A stretch of 39,290 nucleotides of DNA from CAZHDB01 sp964531225 (GTDB lineage: Archaea; Thermoproteota; Thermoprotei_A; Sulfolobales; Desulfurococcaceae), in assembly GCA_964531225.1 (NCBI GenBank), contig CAZHDB010000011.1, positions 1 through 39,290 of the forward strand. The letters are read 5' to 3'. The notes beneath the pieces are model-generated. The model searched no databases. It saw nothing but the letters and a program-made list of their open reading frames with translations, and was not told where the DNA came from. The translations under genes were made by a program, and so were the position numbers. Positions 26,308 through 34,642 of the stretch are shown one piece after another; the first letter of the stretch is position 1; the number at the start of each line of letters is the position of its first letter.

Positions 26308-27501
26308 GTGACCGTTACGAAAGTTGTTGAAATACCTGTTACCTTAGAGATCCCGATAGGGCCTCAACATCCAGCATTACATGAGCCATTAATGCTTAAA
26401 GTATATGCTGATGGAGAGGAGGTAATTAAGGTAGATATAAATACGGGATATAATCATCGTGGTATTGAAAAACTTTGTGAAAGGAATAGTTTCTACAGAA
26501 ATATATTCATTTGTGGTCGTGTATGTGGCATATGCAATACTGTTCATGCAGATTGTTATGTACGGGCTGTAGAGTATTTAATGGACATAGATCCTCCAAG
26601 AAGAGCTAAGTATTTAAGAGTACTTGCTATGGAACTTGAGAGGATTCATAGCCACTTAATAATCAATGCCATAATGGCTGAGATACTTGGTTTTGACACA
26701 TTATTTATGTATATTATGAGGGATCGTGAAAAGATCATGAAAGCTAAAGAAATCTTGACCGGAAATAGAGTTCTTGCAGATTATATGATGATAGGCGGCG
26801 TAAGAAGAGATATAGATAGCATCAAAAAAGATAGGATCTTAAAGATTGTGAATAATATTGAAAAAGAAATTAAAAGATACCTTAAAGTATTTGAAACAGA
26901 TGATACCATTACTAAGAGGCTTATGGGAGTAGGTGTAATTAAGCCTTCAGATATAACTAAACATGGACTATTAGGCCCAACAGCACGAGGTTCAGGTATA
27001 AAGATCGATGCGCGTATGGGTGATAAATATGATGCATACGATGAAGTACCGTTCAATGTTATAGTTAGAAAGGAAATGGATTCATGGGCTCGTATGATGG
27101 TTCGTTGGGAAGAGACATTAGAATCCGTCAATATATGCAAATATGTATTAGAACATTTACCTAGCGATGCTTCGGCAGTACCTGATGAAAGACGGCTTCC
27201 CAGGAGATTTCCCCCAGGCGAGTCTTATGCTCGTGCTGAAGCTCCTAGAGGAGAACTAACTTACTATATAAATAGCGTTGGAAAACAAATACCGTATAGA
27301 GTTAAGATCCGCACTCCATCATTTAATAATATTATTAACTCTGGATTCTCATATATAGGATATAGTATTGCCGATGTACCAGTTATATTGACTAGCTATG
27401 ATCCTTGTATATCATGTATGGAGAGAGCAATAGTAATTGATGTGAAGAGGGGTGCTAGGAAAAGTGTTTCACTAAAACAACTTGCAAAAGGTGAAATTTA
27501 A
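26308..27501 (+). CDS. [NiFe]-hydrogenase large subunit, MbhL-like, group 4
   Basis: The 397-residue catalytic subunit carries both nickel-binding pairs: C73-x2-C76 (GRVCGICNTVH) and C367-x2-C370 (DPCISCMER). The C-terminal form, DPCxSCxER followed by 24 residues, is the substrate type of HycI proteases, with cleavage expected after R373. An intact [NiFe] site plus the hyp genes argues that this enzyme handles H2. MbxL-type sulfane-sulfur reductase subunits, by contrast, lack full cysteine sets. It should take electrons from ferredoxin and evolve H2 at the cytoplasmic face. GTG starts the gene, and its stop overlaps the next ATG by one base. Confidence 0.96.
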   Translation: MTVTKVVEIPVTLEIPIGPQHPALHEPLMLKVYADGEEVIKVDINTGYNHRGIEKLCERNSFYRNIFICGRVCGICNTVHADCYVRAVEYLMDIDPPRRAKYLRVLAMELERIHSHLIINAIMAEILGFDTLFMYIMRDREKIMKAKEILTGNRVLADYMMIGGVRRDIDSIKKDRILKIVNNIEKEIKRYLKVFETDDTITKRLMGVGVIKPSDITKHGLLGPTARGSGIKIDARMGDKYDAYDEVPFNVIVRKEMDSWARMMVRWEETLESVNICKYVLEHLPSDASAVPDERRLPRRFPPGESYARAEAPRGELTYYINSVGKQIPYRVKIRTPSFNNIINSGFSYIGYSIADVPVILTSYDPCISCMERAIVIDVKRGARKSVSLKQLAKGEI

Positions 27502-27890
27502 TGGCGGGTCCTTCACTATTAAAAGAAGTTCTTCAAAGATTCTTTAGTAAACCAGTTACCATACAATATCCTTTTGAATCTATAGAAGTTGAGAAAGACA
27601 TTAGAGGCAAACACTATGCTGATCTATCTAAATGTATTGGATGCAGTTTATGTGCTATGGAATGCCCCGCGGATGCTATTCTAATGGAGAAGCTACCGGA
27701 AGATAAGAAGCCTAAACAAAATCCAAGGGGATTATATCCAGTCATAGACTATGGCTTATGCGTATTCTGTTACAGATGTGTAACAGTATGTCCTGTAAAA
27801 GCATTTATAACGACAGATGATTATCATTTATCTAGCCCTACTAAATTAAATTCAAGAGATTTAACTCTTAAAACTCTCTCCAAAGGGTGA
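27501..27890 (+). CDS. Ferredoxin-like subunit MbhN/NuoI-like, two [4Fe-4S]
   Basis: The 129-residue protein has two classic cluster motifs: C45-x2-C48-x2-C51-x3-C55 (CIGCSLCAMECP) and C87-x2-C90-x2-C93-x3-C97 (CVFCYRCVTVCP). It conducts electrons from ferredoxin to the MbhJ-like cluster. The size and spacing match MbhN. It immediately follows the large subunit in a TAATG overlap. Confidence 0.94.
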   Translation: MAGPSLLKEVLQRFFSKPVTIQYPFESIEVEKDIRGKHYADLSKCIGCSLCAMECPADAILMEKLPEDKKPKQNPRGLYPVIDYGLCVFCYRCVTVCPVKAFITTDDYHLSSPTKLNSRDLTLKTLSKG

Positions 27891-27896
27891 AGATTA

Positions 27897-28178
27897 TTGA
27901 TTGAAGAACAAATCACCATGTATATAATATACATAATCCCTATCTATATGATCGCGTTTACACTTTATATCATAAGGGCCCTAAAAGGCCCGTCAATATC
28001 GGATTCAGTATTAGCCATTGATGCTATGACATATGATCTTGCTGCTTTTCTCGTGCTACTGTCCATATTTTTCAGATCGCCAATACTTATTCCTACAGCT
28101 ATAGTCCTTGCATTATGGATCTATGCTATAGACATCTATGTGGCAAAATACCTTGAGAAAAAGGAAATGGGTGAATAG
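27897..28178 (+). CDS. MrpF/MbhB-like antiporter subunit
   Basis: This small membrane protein of 93 residues has three hydrophobic helices and the motif RALKGPSISDSVLAIDAMTYD, which matches MrpF/MnhF (R-x-x-x-G-P-x-x-x-D-R). It is part of the Na+/H+ antiporter module. The start is TTG, seven bases after the previous stop. Confidence 0.88.
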   Translation: MIEEQITMYIIYIIPIYMIAFTLYIIRALKGPSISDSVLAIDAMTYDLAAFLVLLSIFFRSPILIPTAIVLALWIYAIDIYVAKYLEKKEMGE

Positions 28179-28181
28179 AGA

Positions 28182-28550
28182 ATGGTAGATGCAAGTCTAA
28201 TAATAGTATATATTGGAGAAATTCTTGTCGGCATAGGCGTACTATGTGATTTAATAGGAGCTATTGGTATGTTGAGGTTCCCTAACTTTTATCTAAGATT
28301 ACATGCTGCTACCATTGGAACCATCGGCGGCGCGTTCGTACCCCTTATAGGTGCGGCTTTAATGGCTATTGGAAGTACTTATCTAGGTATGTATCGCTGG
28401 TTCGTAGCAGGAGGAGCAGTAGTAACAGCTTTTCTCATACTTATACTGGCTCCGGCTGGAGCACATGCACTTGCAAGAGCTACTCATCATGCTAAGGTGA
28501 CGCCTGTACAGCCAAAAGTAGTTGATCACCTTGAAGAGGATAGGAGGTGA
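28182..28550 (+). CDS. MrpG/MbhC-like antiporter subunit
   Basis: The 122-residue membrane protein carries the MrpG/MnhG signature GMLRFPNFYLRLHAATIGTIG. Three helices are visible, with a soluble tail rich in charged residues. It follows the MrpF-like gene by three bases, and its end overlaps the next frame, which is typical of the Mrp gene order F-G. Confidence 0.9.
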   Translation: MVDASLIIVYIGEILVGIGVLCDLIGAIGMLRFPNFYLRLHAATIGTIGGAFVPLIGAALMAIGSTYLGMYRWFVAGGAVVTAFLILILAPAGAHALARATHHAKVTPVQPKVVDHLEEDRR

Positions 28551-28555
28551 AGTAT

Positions 28556-28816
28556 ATGGAACCAGATATATTGATAATAGGTATTATGGGTTTCCTTGGA
28601 CTCATATCGGTTATAGCTACTTATCTAGCTGTTACTGAAAAGAACCTTGTAAGAGCCGTAATATATTCAGCTATTCAAAGTACAATCTATGCATTCCTAT
28701 ACTTCCTACTCATGGCTCCAGATATAGTACTTGTTTACGTACCTGTGGCTGTAGGCTTGTATCCTGCTATTATACTATTCCTAATTCGTAAAACAGAGCA
28801 TGAGGAGCGTGATTAG
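28556..28816 (+). CDS. MbhD-like subunit (DUF4040, MrpA C-terminal fragment)
   Basis: The 86-residue protein has three helices and the motif KNLVRAVIYSAIQSTIYAFLY with ALxPDIVL-like LMAPDIVLVYVPVAVG, typical of MbhD and of the C-terminal part of MrpA. ATG 28556 is chosen, seven bases after AGGAGGT; a GTG at 28547 is in frame. It lies between the MrpG-like and MrpB-like genes as in Pyrococcus mbh. Confidence 0.85.
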   Translation: MEPDILIIGIMGFLGLISVIATYLAVTEKNLVRAVIYSAIQSTIYAFLYFLLMAPDIVLVYVPVAVGLYPAIILFLIRKTEHEERD

Positions 28817-28818
28817 AC

Positions 28819-29640
28819 ATGATGAGTCGTGTAGTAGGCGTTATAGTCATAACCTTGTTTATAACAGTATTCTCCCTAGTCATAGCATTAGGTGGATTAG
28901 GCTATGTATTGCCCCCAGAAAGTGTACGTGAGTTGGCGAGGCAGTACCTATTAATAGCCTATAATCCATTTAATAAGACATTTACTGTATTTTCACCAGA
29001 AGTAGTTACTTCTATTGTATGGGACTTCCGTGGACTTGATACGTTGTTCGAGACAGTAGTGTTCTACTTGGCAATCATAGGATCAGTAGCACTGGCTAGA
29101 GGTTTTAAGTCTAGCAAGCCGGAGAAAGATATTTCCCAATACGGTTTATCGCCGATCGTGAAGACAGTTACTAGAGTAACTGTCGGTATGATATTAGCTG
29201 TAGCGGCCTCTATAGCATTACACGGACATTTAACTCCTGGTGGAGGATTCCAAGGCGGTGCTACAGCAGCTGTAGTGCCATTACTTGTCTTAGTCATTTT
29301 CTCAAGATACTATCTTGAAACACGTGGTGTTAGTAAGAACGCTATGTTAGCTATTAGAAGCTTTGGATTAATAGGTATAGGGTTAACAGCATTTATAGTA
29401 TTAATTATTGGATTAATGAGTGGCATGAATGCGTATGTATTTCAGAACCAGCCTAAACCGGATGCCCCCGTAGGTCTACCAGCTCTCTTCGATGGCCAAA
29501 TTATTAGTGGTACGTTATGGTTCTTCAACTTATTTGAAATGTTTGCCGTAGCAGCTGGCTTTACTATTGTATTCCTCCTACTCTCGATACCTGAAAGAGA
29601 TGTGTTTAAATACTTGAAGGAGGAGGGTGGTGAATATTGA
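28819..29640 (+). CDS. Fused MbhE-MbhF-like (MrpA end plus MrpB) subunit
   Basis: At 273 residues this protein equals MbhE and MbhF joined. The N-terminal part (about 1-100) ends in the ETVVFYLAIIGSVALARG helix of MbhE. The second part is MrpB/MnhB-like, with LHGHLTPGGGFQGGATAAVV as its signature. In Pyrococcus the two are separate genes; a fusion is seen in other archaea. It overlaps the start of the next gene by four bases. Confidence 0.88.
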   Translation: MMSRVVGVIVITLFITVFSLVIALGGLGYVLPPESVRELARQYLLIAYNPFNKTFTVFSPEVVTSIVWDFRGLDTLFETVVFYLAIIGSVALARGFKSSKPEKDISQYGLSPIVKTVTRVTVGMILAVAASIALHGHLTPGGGFQGGATAAVVPLLVLVIFSRYYLETRGVSKNAMLAIRSFGLIGIGLTAFIVLIIGLMSGMNAYVFQNQPKPDAPVGLPALFDGQIISGTLWFFNLFEMFAVAAGFTIVFLLLSIPERDVFKYLKEEGGEY

Positions 29641-30044
29641 TAGATCCAATTACATATTTCTATACTGTACTCCTACTATCAATGGCTGTAAATTTAGGTA
29701 TATCGCTATACGGTATATTCTATAAACCAAGCCTGATCAAGAAAATAATATCATTAACTATATTTAGTGACACCGCAAATACGTTTGCCATCATAGTAGG
29801 TTATATAAGATGGAAGGCAGCTACACAACCTCCGCAACCACCTGTCCTAACTAACTTAAATCCTACAGAAAAAGATCTAGTAACATTTGCATCTATGTCT
29901 GTCGATCCATTGCCGCAAGCATTGGTATTAACCGCCATCGTCATAGGCCTTGCAGTTACATTATTTCTTGTATTCCTTACACTCCAAGCATATCGCCTAT
30001 ATAAAACTACTGATGTACGTGAAATAGCTAAGTTGAGGGGATAG
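29637..30044 (+). CDS. MrpC/MbhG-like (NuoK-type) subunit
   Basis: The 135-residue membrane protein has three helices and the MrpC-type end DPLPQALVLTAIVIGLAVT, the signature shared with NuoK and MnhC. The start is TTG inside the preceding stop overlap, with GGTGGTGA just ahead. It is part of the antiporter module. Confidence 0.9.
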   Translation: MIDPITYFYTVLLLSMAVNLGISLYGIFYKPSLIKKIISLTIFSDTANTFAIIVGYIRWKAATQPPQPPVLTNLNPTEKDLVTFASMSVDPLPQALVLTAIVIGLAVTLFLVFLTLQAYRLYKTTDVREIAKLRG

Positions 30045-30046
30045 CC

Positions 30047-30553
30047 ATGAGTAGATTAGCTAGATCCATAGGACCCATAATACTGGTATTTATAACATAC
30101 ATAGTATTTAGTGGTTCAGTTAGTCCCTATGACTTATTGACTGGGGCGATAGTTGCTATCGTTGTAGGATTGCTTGTTGCAAACATTGTTATCGAAAAAC
30201 CATCAAAACTATTGCAAGTATGGAGGTTCTTCTACCTAATAGCATATGCTATATATTATTTCTTCGTAGCGGAAGTCAAGGCTCATCTCGACGTCATGTA
30301 TAGAATATTGCATCCACGAATGCCAGTAAATCCAGGTATTGTACGTGTACCTTACTATGTTGAGACAGATTATGCTATGACTACTATAGCTAACTCTATA
30401 ACTAACACACCCGGAACTGTAGTTGTCGATATTGATCCCGAGAAAAAGATCTTGTATGTACATTGGATTAATATCAAAGATGTAAGACCCGAGGAAACAC
30501 ATAGACACATATCCTCTACATTTGAGAAATACGCAAAGAAAATCTTCGACTAA
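30047..30553 (+). CDS. MrpE/MbhA-like subunit
   Basis: The 168-residue product matches MnhE/MrpE: an N-terminal pair of helices, then the motif RPGIVRVP-like NPGIVRVPYYVETDYAMTTI. It continues with NSITNTPGTVVVDIDPEKK, including the conserved T-P-G-T. It follows the MrpC-like gene by two bases and precedes the second MrpD-like gene. Confidence 0.9.
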   Translation: MSRLARSIGPIILVFITYIVFSGSVSPYDLLTGAIVAIVVGLLVANIVIEKPSKLLQVWRFFYLIAYAIYYFFVAEVKAHLDVMYRILHPRMPVNPGIVRVPYYVETDYAMTTIANSITNTPGTVVVDIDPEKKILYVHWINIKDVRPEETHRHISSTFEKYAKKIFD

Positions 30554-30566
30554 GGTGAGAGAATAC

Positions 30567-32183
30567 ATGGAGTACTATGGTTTACAAGTATTAGGCGTAA
30601 TAACACCCTTCCTAGCCATATCAGCATTTATGATCCCATTGCTAAGCCTATTCATTAAAAGAAAAAGTTTCTACAACGTCTATGCATCAGTCGTATCATT
30701 TATTGCCATGATATTTTCATTCCTTGTACTTGCCGACGTATATACTAGTGGTAAACCTATAGTATATGCCTATGGTGGATGGCCTCCTCCTATAGGCATT
30801 GCTTATGAGGCTGATGCCTTTAATGCATTAATTGGTGCCTATACATCCTTTGCATTATTCTTCGTGGTATTATTTAGTGTATGGTATTCAAAAGTTATAG
30901 ACGATGTTGTATGGTACTATACATTATTACTTGGCCTAGAGACTGGGGTATTAGGTTGCGTATATACAGGCGATGTGTTCAACTTATTCGTTATGCTTGA
31001 AGTATTATCTATATCAGCATATGCTTTAGTAGCGTATTATAGAAATAGACCTATATCCATAGAGGCTGCAGCAAAATATGCAATGCTAGGATCTGTAGTA
31101 ACAACTTGTTATTTCATATCATTAGTCTTTATCTACGGAAGCTATGGAACACTAAACATGGCCGATCTAGCATTTAAGGCTTCAAGAGGAGTACAAGCAG
31201 TTGTTGTAAGCAATGGTTTATATGGAAATATTGCTACAGCAAGTTTAATAGCACTTGCCCTAGCACTATGGGCTTTCACATTTAAATCAGCACTATTCCC
31301 CAACCACTTCTGGCTACCAGATGCTTACAGTGGTTCACCGATACCCATAGCTGCTGCATTCTCTAGTGCTGTAGAAATCGTCGGTGTCTACATGGCTACA
31401 CGCTTTTTATACACTATATTCGGAGTTGACAGCATTGTTGCCACAACTGGATTTAGAGATACTATAATGACTGTGTTATTGATATTGGGTATGCTCTCTG
31501 GCATTGTCGGGGCACTATTAATGATTACACAAGATAATGTTAATAGACTACTAGGATATAGTACTATAAGCCATATAGGTTTACTATACATGGCTTTGGC
31601 ACTTGGTTTATCAGGTATACCAAAGGATATTGTTGCACTAGGTCTAGTAGCCTTGTTATTTCACATAATTAATCATGGAATTGGAAAACTATTAATGTTT
31701 ATGGGTGTAGGAGTAGCGGTAGCAACAACGGGTACTAGGGACTTAAATAAGCTAAGCGGTATTGGAAGAGTATATCCAATAGCATCCATTGCCATTATTG
31801 CCGCTGCCTTTCACCTAATGGGTCTAATACCTTTTGGCGGATTCTTCAGTAAATTACTAATTTACCAGGCTTATATATCAGCTGAACTATTAATTCCGGC
31901 TATAATGGTTATCATTATATCTGCTATTAGCGTTCTTGGATACATAAAGATTATATACTCAATAGTATTTGCCCCTATCGAAAGAGAATACAAGCGTCTA
32001 AATACCATGGGTATCGATATCCTAATGATATTGTTAATAGCTACTTGTATCCTACTGGGAATATTATCACCTTGGATTACATCTAGACTAGGCATAGTAG
32101 TTGATAACTCACTTATGCCAGCTGGCATTAATAAGTACTTACAATCATTCTTTAATACATTCTATAAATTAATACCTGGGTGA
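30567..32183 (+). CDS. MbhH/MrpD-like antiporter subunit, second copy (H'-like)
   Basis: This second NuoL/MrpD-family subunit of 538 residues starts at ATG 30567 behind GGTGA; a longer frame from 30522 lacks a ribosome-binding site. It keeps E145 (FNLFVMLEVLS) and K240 (AFTFKSALFPNHFWLPDA). Helix 8 is changed to PDAYSGSPIPIAAAFSSAVEI: the usual His is Tyr254 and a Glu (E270) is present. Compare HPEAPTPVSAALSG in the first copy. Several stretches are nearly identical in DNA to the first copy, for example 31268-31325 against 24457-24515. Two MrpD-like subunits are also a hallmark of MBX-type complexes. Confidence 0.9.
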   Translation: MEYYGLQVLGVITPFLAISAFMIPLLSLFIKRKSFYNVYASVVSFIAMIFSFLVLADVYTSGKPIVYAYGGWPPPIGIAYEADAFNALIGAYTSFALFFVVLFSVWYSKVIDDVVWYYTLLLGLETGVLGCVYTGDVFNLFVMLEVLSISAYALVAYYRNRPISIEAAAKYAMLGSVVTTCYFISLVFIYGSYGTLNMADLAFKASRGVQAVVVSNGLYGNIATASLIALALALWAFTFKSALFPNHFWLPDAYSGSPIPIAAAFSSAVEIVGVYMATRFLYTIFGVDSIVATTGFRDTIMTVLLILGMLSGIVGALLMITQDNVNRLLGYSTISHIGLLYMALALGLSGIPKDIVALGLVALLFHIINHGIGKLLMFMGVGVAVATTGTRDLNKLSGIGRVYPIASIAIIAAAFHLMGLIPFGGFFSKLLIYQAYISAELLIPAIMVIIISAISVLGYIKIIYSIVFAPIEREYKRLNTMGIDILMILLIATCILLGILSPWITSRLGIVVDNSLMPAGINKYLQSFFNTFYKLIPG

Positions 32184-32189
32184 TTAGAC

Positions 32190-32555
32190 TTGATCTATGA
32201 ATATGATCCGATACAGCTAACAATAATATTGTCTGGACTCATGGGATTAGTAGCAATGGTTCTATATATTATTGTTAAGGCTATTGAACCTAAATATCCT
32301 ACAAGAAGTGGTGACGCGATCGAGCCATATATTGGTGGTGAGCATCCAAGTATATTGTCTAGACCATTTGTACCAGAGGCTAATCTATATTGGAGCTTTA
32401 TTAAAAGAAATTTTGCTAAAGCATATGGTTTTCTCAAGGAGAAAATGCATACTGGAAGATTTAGTGATTGGGTAAATTATATGACTATGTGGATGGCATT
32501 GCTGTTCCTCATATCATTAATAGTTATAATAGTCCTTATAACTGGAGGTGTGTAA
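32190..32555 (+). CDS. MbhI-like subunit
   Basis: The 121-residue protein has an N-terminal helix (about 9-30), then IEPYIGGEHPSILSRPFVPE, typical of MbhI, which links the antiporter and hydrogenase modules. A second helix lies at the C-terminus (about 100-119). The start is TTG. It precedes the MbhM-like gene, as expected for a connecting subunit. Confidence 0.82.
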   Translation: MIYEYDPIQLTIILSGLMGLVAMVLYIIVKAIEPKYPTRSGDAIEPYIGGEHPSILSRPFVPEANLYWSFIKRNFAKAYGFLKEKMHTGRFSDWVNYMTMWMALLFLISLIVIIVLITGGV

Positions 32556-32556
32556 G

Positions 32557-33561
32557 ATGACAGAAATCTATCCATTCATAATGACTCTATTAAGCGCCTT
32601 AGTGTTTCCAGGGCTATTATTTACCATAGCCTTAGCTTTATTTACTGAATGGTATATTAGAAAGGCCGTTGCACATATGCAGAGTAGAATGGGCCCCACA
32701 TACGTTGGACCTATAGGTCTTTTACAGCCTCTTGCTGATTTGCTGAAGCTATTGAGTGTTAAGGAGGAGATGAAGCAAAAATATTCAATGACATGGCTTG
32801 CAAAGGCTTTTGGAGTTATAGGGATAGGCGCTATGATAGCATGCTTATTTCTATTACCATTATCACCTGTAAGGTTTATTGGAGACTATGACTTCCTAAT
32901 ATTTATTTACTTATTTGGAGTATGGGTACCTATATCAATAATAGCCATGGCTCTTTCTATACCTAATCCGTTTGCACACCTCGGTGTATCAAGACTGCTG
33001 ACATTCATAATAGTTACGGAGCCAGCATATTTTGCTGGATTATTGGTACCGGTAACATTTGCATCGATTAAAGCAGAACCAGTGTACTCTATATATACGA
33101 CATCAATTAAAGCATTGAGCCTATGGAGTAATCCCTACTATATACCATTCATGATTATTGCATTAATAGCTGTTATAGCATCTATACAGGCTAAGGCTAT
33201 GCTTAATCCATTTAATATACCGGAGGCTGAACAAGAACTCATAGCAGGATTTGCAACAGAATTTAGTGGACCAATTCTAGCTATATTTAATCTACTACAT
33301 GACATTGATATTGCGATATCGGCATTATTTGTCACATACGTATTTCTCGGTGGTCCTTCACCATTTAATCATTTATCGGTACCTGGTGTATTATTGCTAA
33401 TCATTAAGTACATTGCCGTTGTAACTATAATATCGGTAATTAGGTCTTCGTTTGGAAGATATAGAATTGATCAGGCAATACATGTTCTAACTAAGTATTC
33501 ATTAGTACTAGCATTAATAGCTGTCATAGCTGCTAATATAATAGTATATGTTTTTCATTAA
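32557..33561 (+). CDS. Membrane subunit MbhM/NuoH-like
   Basis: The 334-residue protein is the NuoH/MbhM membrane anchor of the hydrogenase arm. It has about eight helices and the conserved cytoplasmic loop MQSRMGPTYVGPIGLLQPLA, followed by DLLKLLSVKEE. Later, NPFNIPEAEQELIAGFATEF matches the family's acidic loop. I chose ATG 32557, six bases after GGAGGTG; a GTG nine bases earlier is in frame. It is last in the operon and overlaps the convergent epimerase gene by four bases. Confidence 0.93.
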   Translation: MTEIYPFIMTLLSALVFPGLLFTIALALFTEWYIRKAVAHMQSRMGPTYVGPIGLLQPLADLLKLLSVKEEMKQKYSMTWLAKAFGVIGIGAMIACLFLLPLSPVRFIGDYDFLIFIYLFGVWVPISIIAMALSIPNPFAHLGVSRLLTFIIVTEPAYFAGLLVPVTFASIKAEPVYSIYTTSIKALSLWSNPYYIPFMIIALIAVIASIQAKAMLNPFNIPEAEQELIAGFATEFSGPILAIFNLLHDIDIAISALFVTYVFLGGPSPFNHLSVPGVLLLIIKYIAVVTIISVIRSSFGRYRIDQAIHVLTKYSLVLALIAVIAANIIVYVFH

Positions 33562-34532
33562 ATAATTTCTTTTTCTACAATATATCTAGCTGTTTTCTCA
33601 ACAGCTTCGTAGCTTGTCATTGAAGGCTTCCAGCCAATATTTTTAAGCTTAGATATATCGAGAAGCATGAACTTTACATCGCCAGGCCAGCCGCGTCCAT
33701 CAGGTGTTGCCATTATATATTCATATTTAACATTTTGTAGACCCAGTGCTTTCACAACTATATCTGCAATTTCCTTAACAGTTATCCAGTCATCATTGCC
33801 TATATTATATATTTCATAATTCTTTCCATGAGATAGAAAATGTTTTAGCGTATACAGTGTAGCATCTACTGCGTCATATACATGTAAGTAACTTTTCCTC
33901 TGTGTACCGTCTCCTAAGATCTCTAATTTAGATGGATTTCTCTTAAGCTTCTTTATAAAATCAATTATTACTCCATGACTAGAGCGTGGCCCTATTATAT
34001 TTGCATAGCGTAGTATTAATGGTTTAAATCCATAAAGCTTGCTATACGTTATATAAAGGATCTCGCAGGCTAATTTAGCTGCTCCGTATACCGATATGGG
34101 TTCTAATGGATGATAGTCCTCAGGTGTTGGTATAACTCTCGCTTCACCATACACGGTTGAAGAACTTGCAAATACATGTATACCTACATCAGCTTTTCTA
34201 GATGCCTCTAATACATTAAATGTTGCAAGTATATTCTCATTAAAATGAATTCTAGGATTAATACTTGATACTCTAACTTCAGGATTTGCTGCAAAATGGA
34301 AGACTATGTCCACGTCTCTAAGAGCTTGTACAAGGTCTTCACTGAATTTTTTTAAATCGTATTCTATGAACTTAAAATATTCCTTATTGATGTGATTTTT
34401 CAGATTCTCCAGACTACCGCTACTTAAGTTATCAATAACCCTGATCTCTTCAATATCTTCATTGATAAGTTTATCAACTATATGACTACCTATAAAACCA
34501 GCCCCGCCAGTAATGACTACTTTACCAATCAA
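33558..34532 (-). CDS. NAD-dependent nucleotide-sugar epimerase (UDP-glucose 4-epimerase-like)
   Basis: The 324-residue product is an extended short-chain dehydrogenase. The NAD site is VVITGGAGFIGSHIVDKL (5-22). The catalytic Ser-Ser-Thr is in FASSSTVYGEARVIP and the Tyr-x-x-x-Lys in SVYGAAKLACE. The signature LRYANIIGPRSSHGVI supports a GalE-type epimerase or a related dehydratase. It probably supplies UDP-galactose or similar sugars for surface glycans. The start is TTG with a GGTGTA site ahead. It overlaps the end of the hydrogenase operon tail-to-tail. Confidence 0.9.
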   Translation of the reverse strand: MIGKVVITGGAGFIGSHIVDKLINEDIEEIRVIDNLSSGSLENLKNHINKEYFKFIEYDLKKFSEDLVQALRDVDIVFHFAANPEVRVSSINPRIHFNENILATFNVLEASRKADVGIHVFASSSTVYGEARVIPTPEDYHPLEPISVYGAAKLACEILYITYSKLYGFKPLILRYANIIGPRSSHGVIIDFIKKLKRNPSKLEILGDGTQRKSYLHVYDAVDATLYTLKHFLSHGKNYEIYNIGNDDWITVKEIADIVVKALGLQNVKYEYIMATPDGRGWPGDVKFMLLDISKLKNIGWKPSMTSYEAVEKTARYIVEKEII

Positions 34533-34642
34533 TTCCTATACACCAAGAACCAACTATTATGTGTAAGTAATTTAAAGCTATGTCGTTTAGGCAATAGGGT
34601 CTGGTATAGAGTTAGGAAGACGTAACAATCGCCTATGGAAAC

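Noticed and set aside
26308..27501. Calling the complex an MBX-type sulfane-sulfur reductase because it has two MrpD-like subunits
   Set aside because: The large subunit has both C-x-x-C pairs and a cleavable C-terminal tail, and a full hyp/protease set is next to it.
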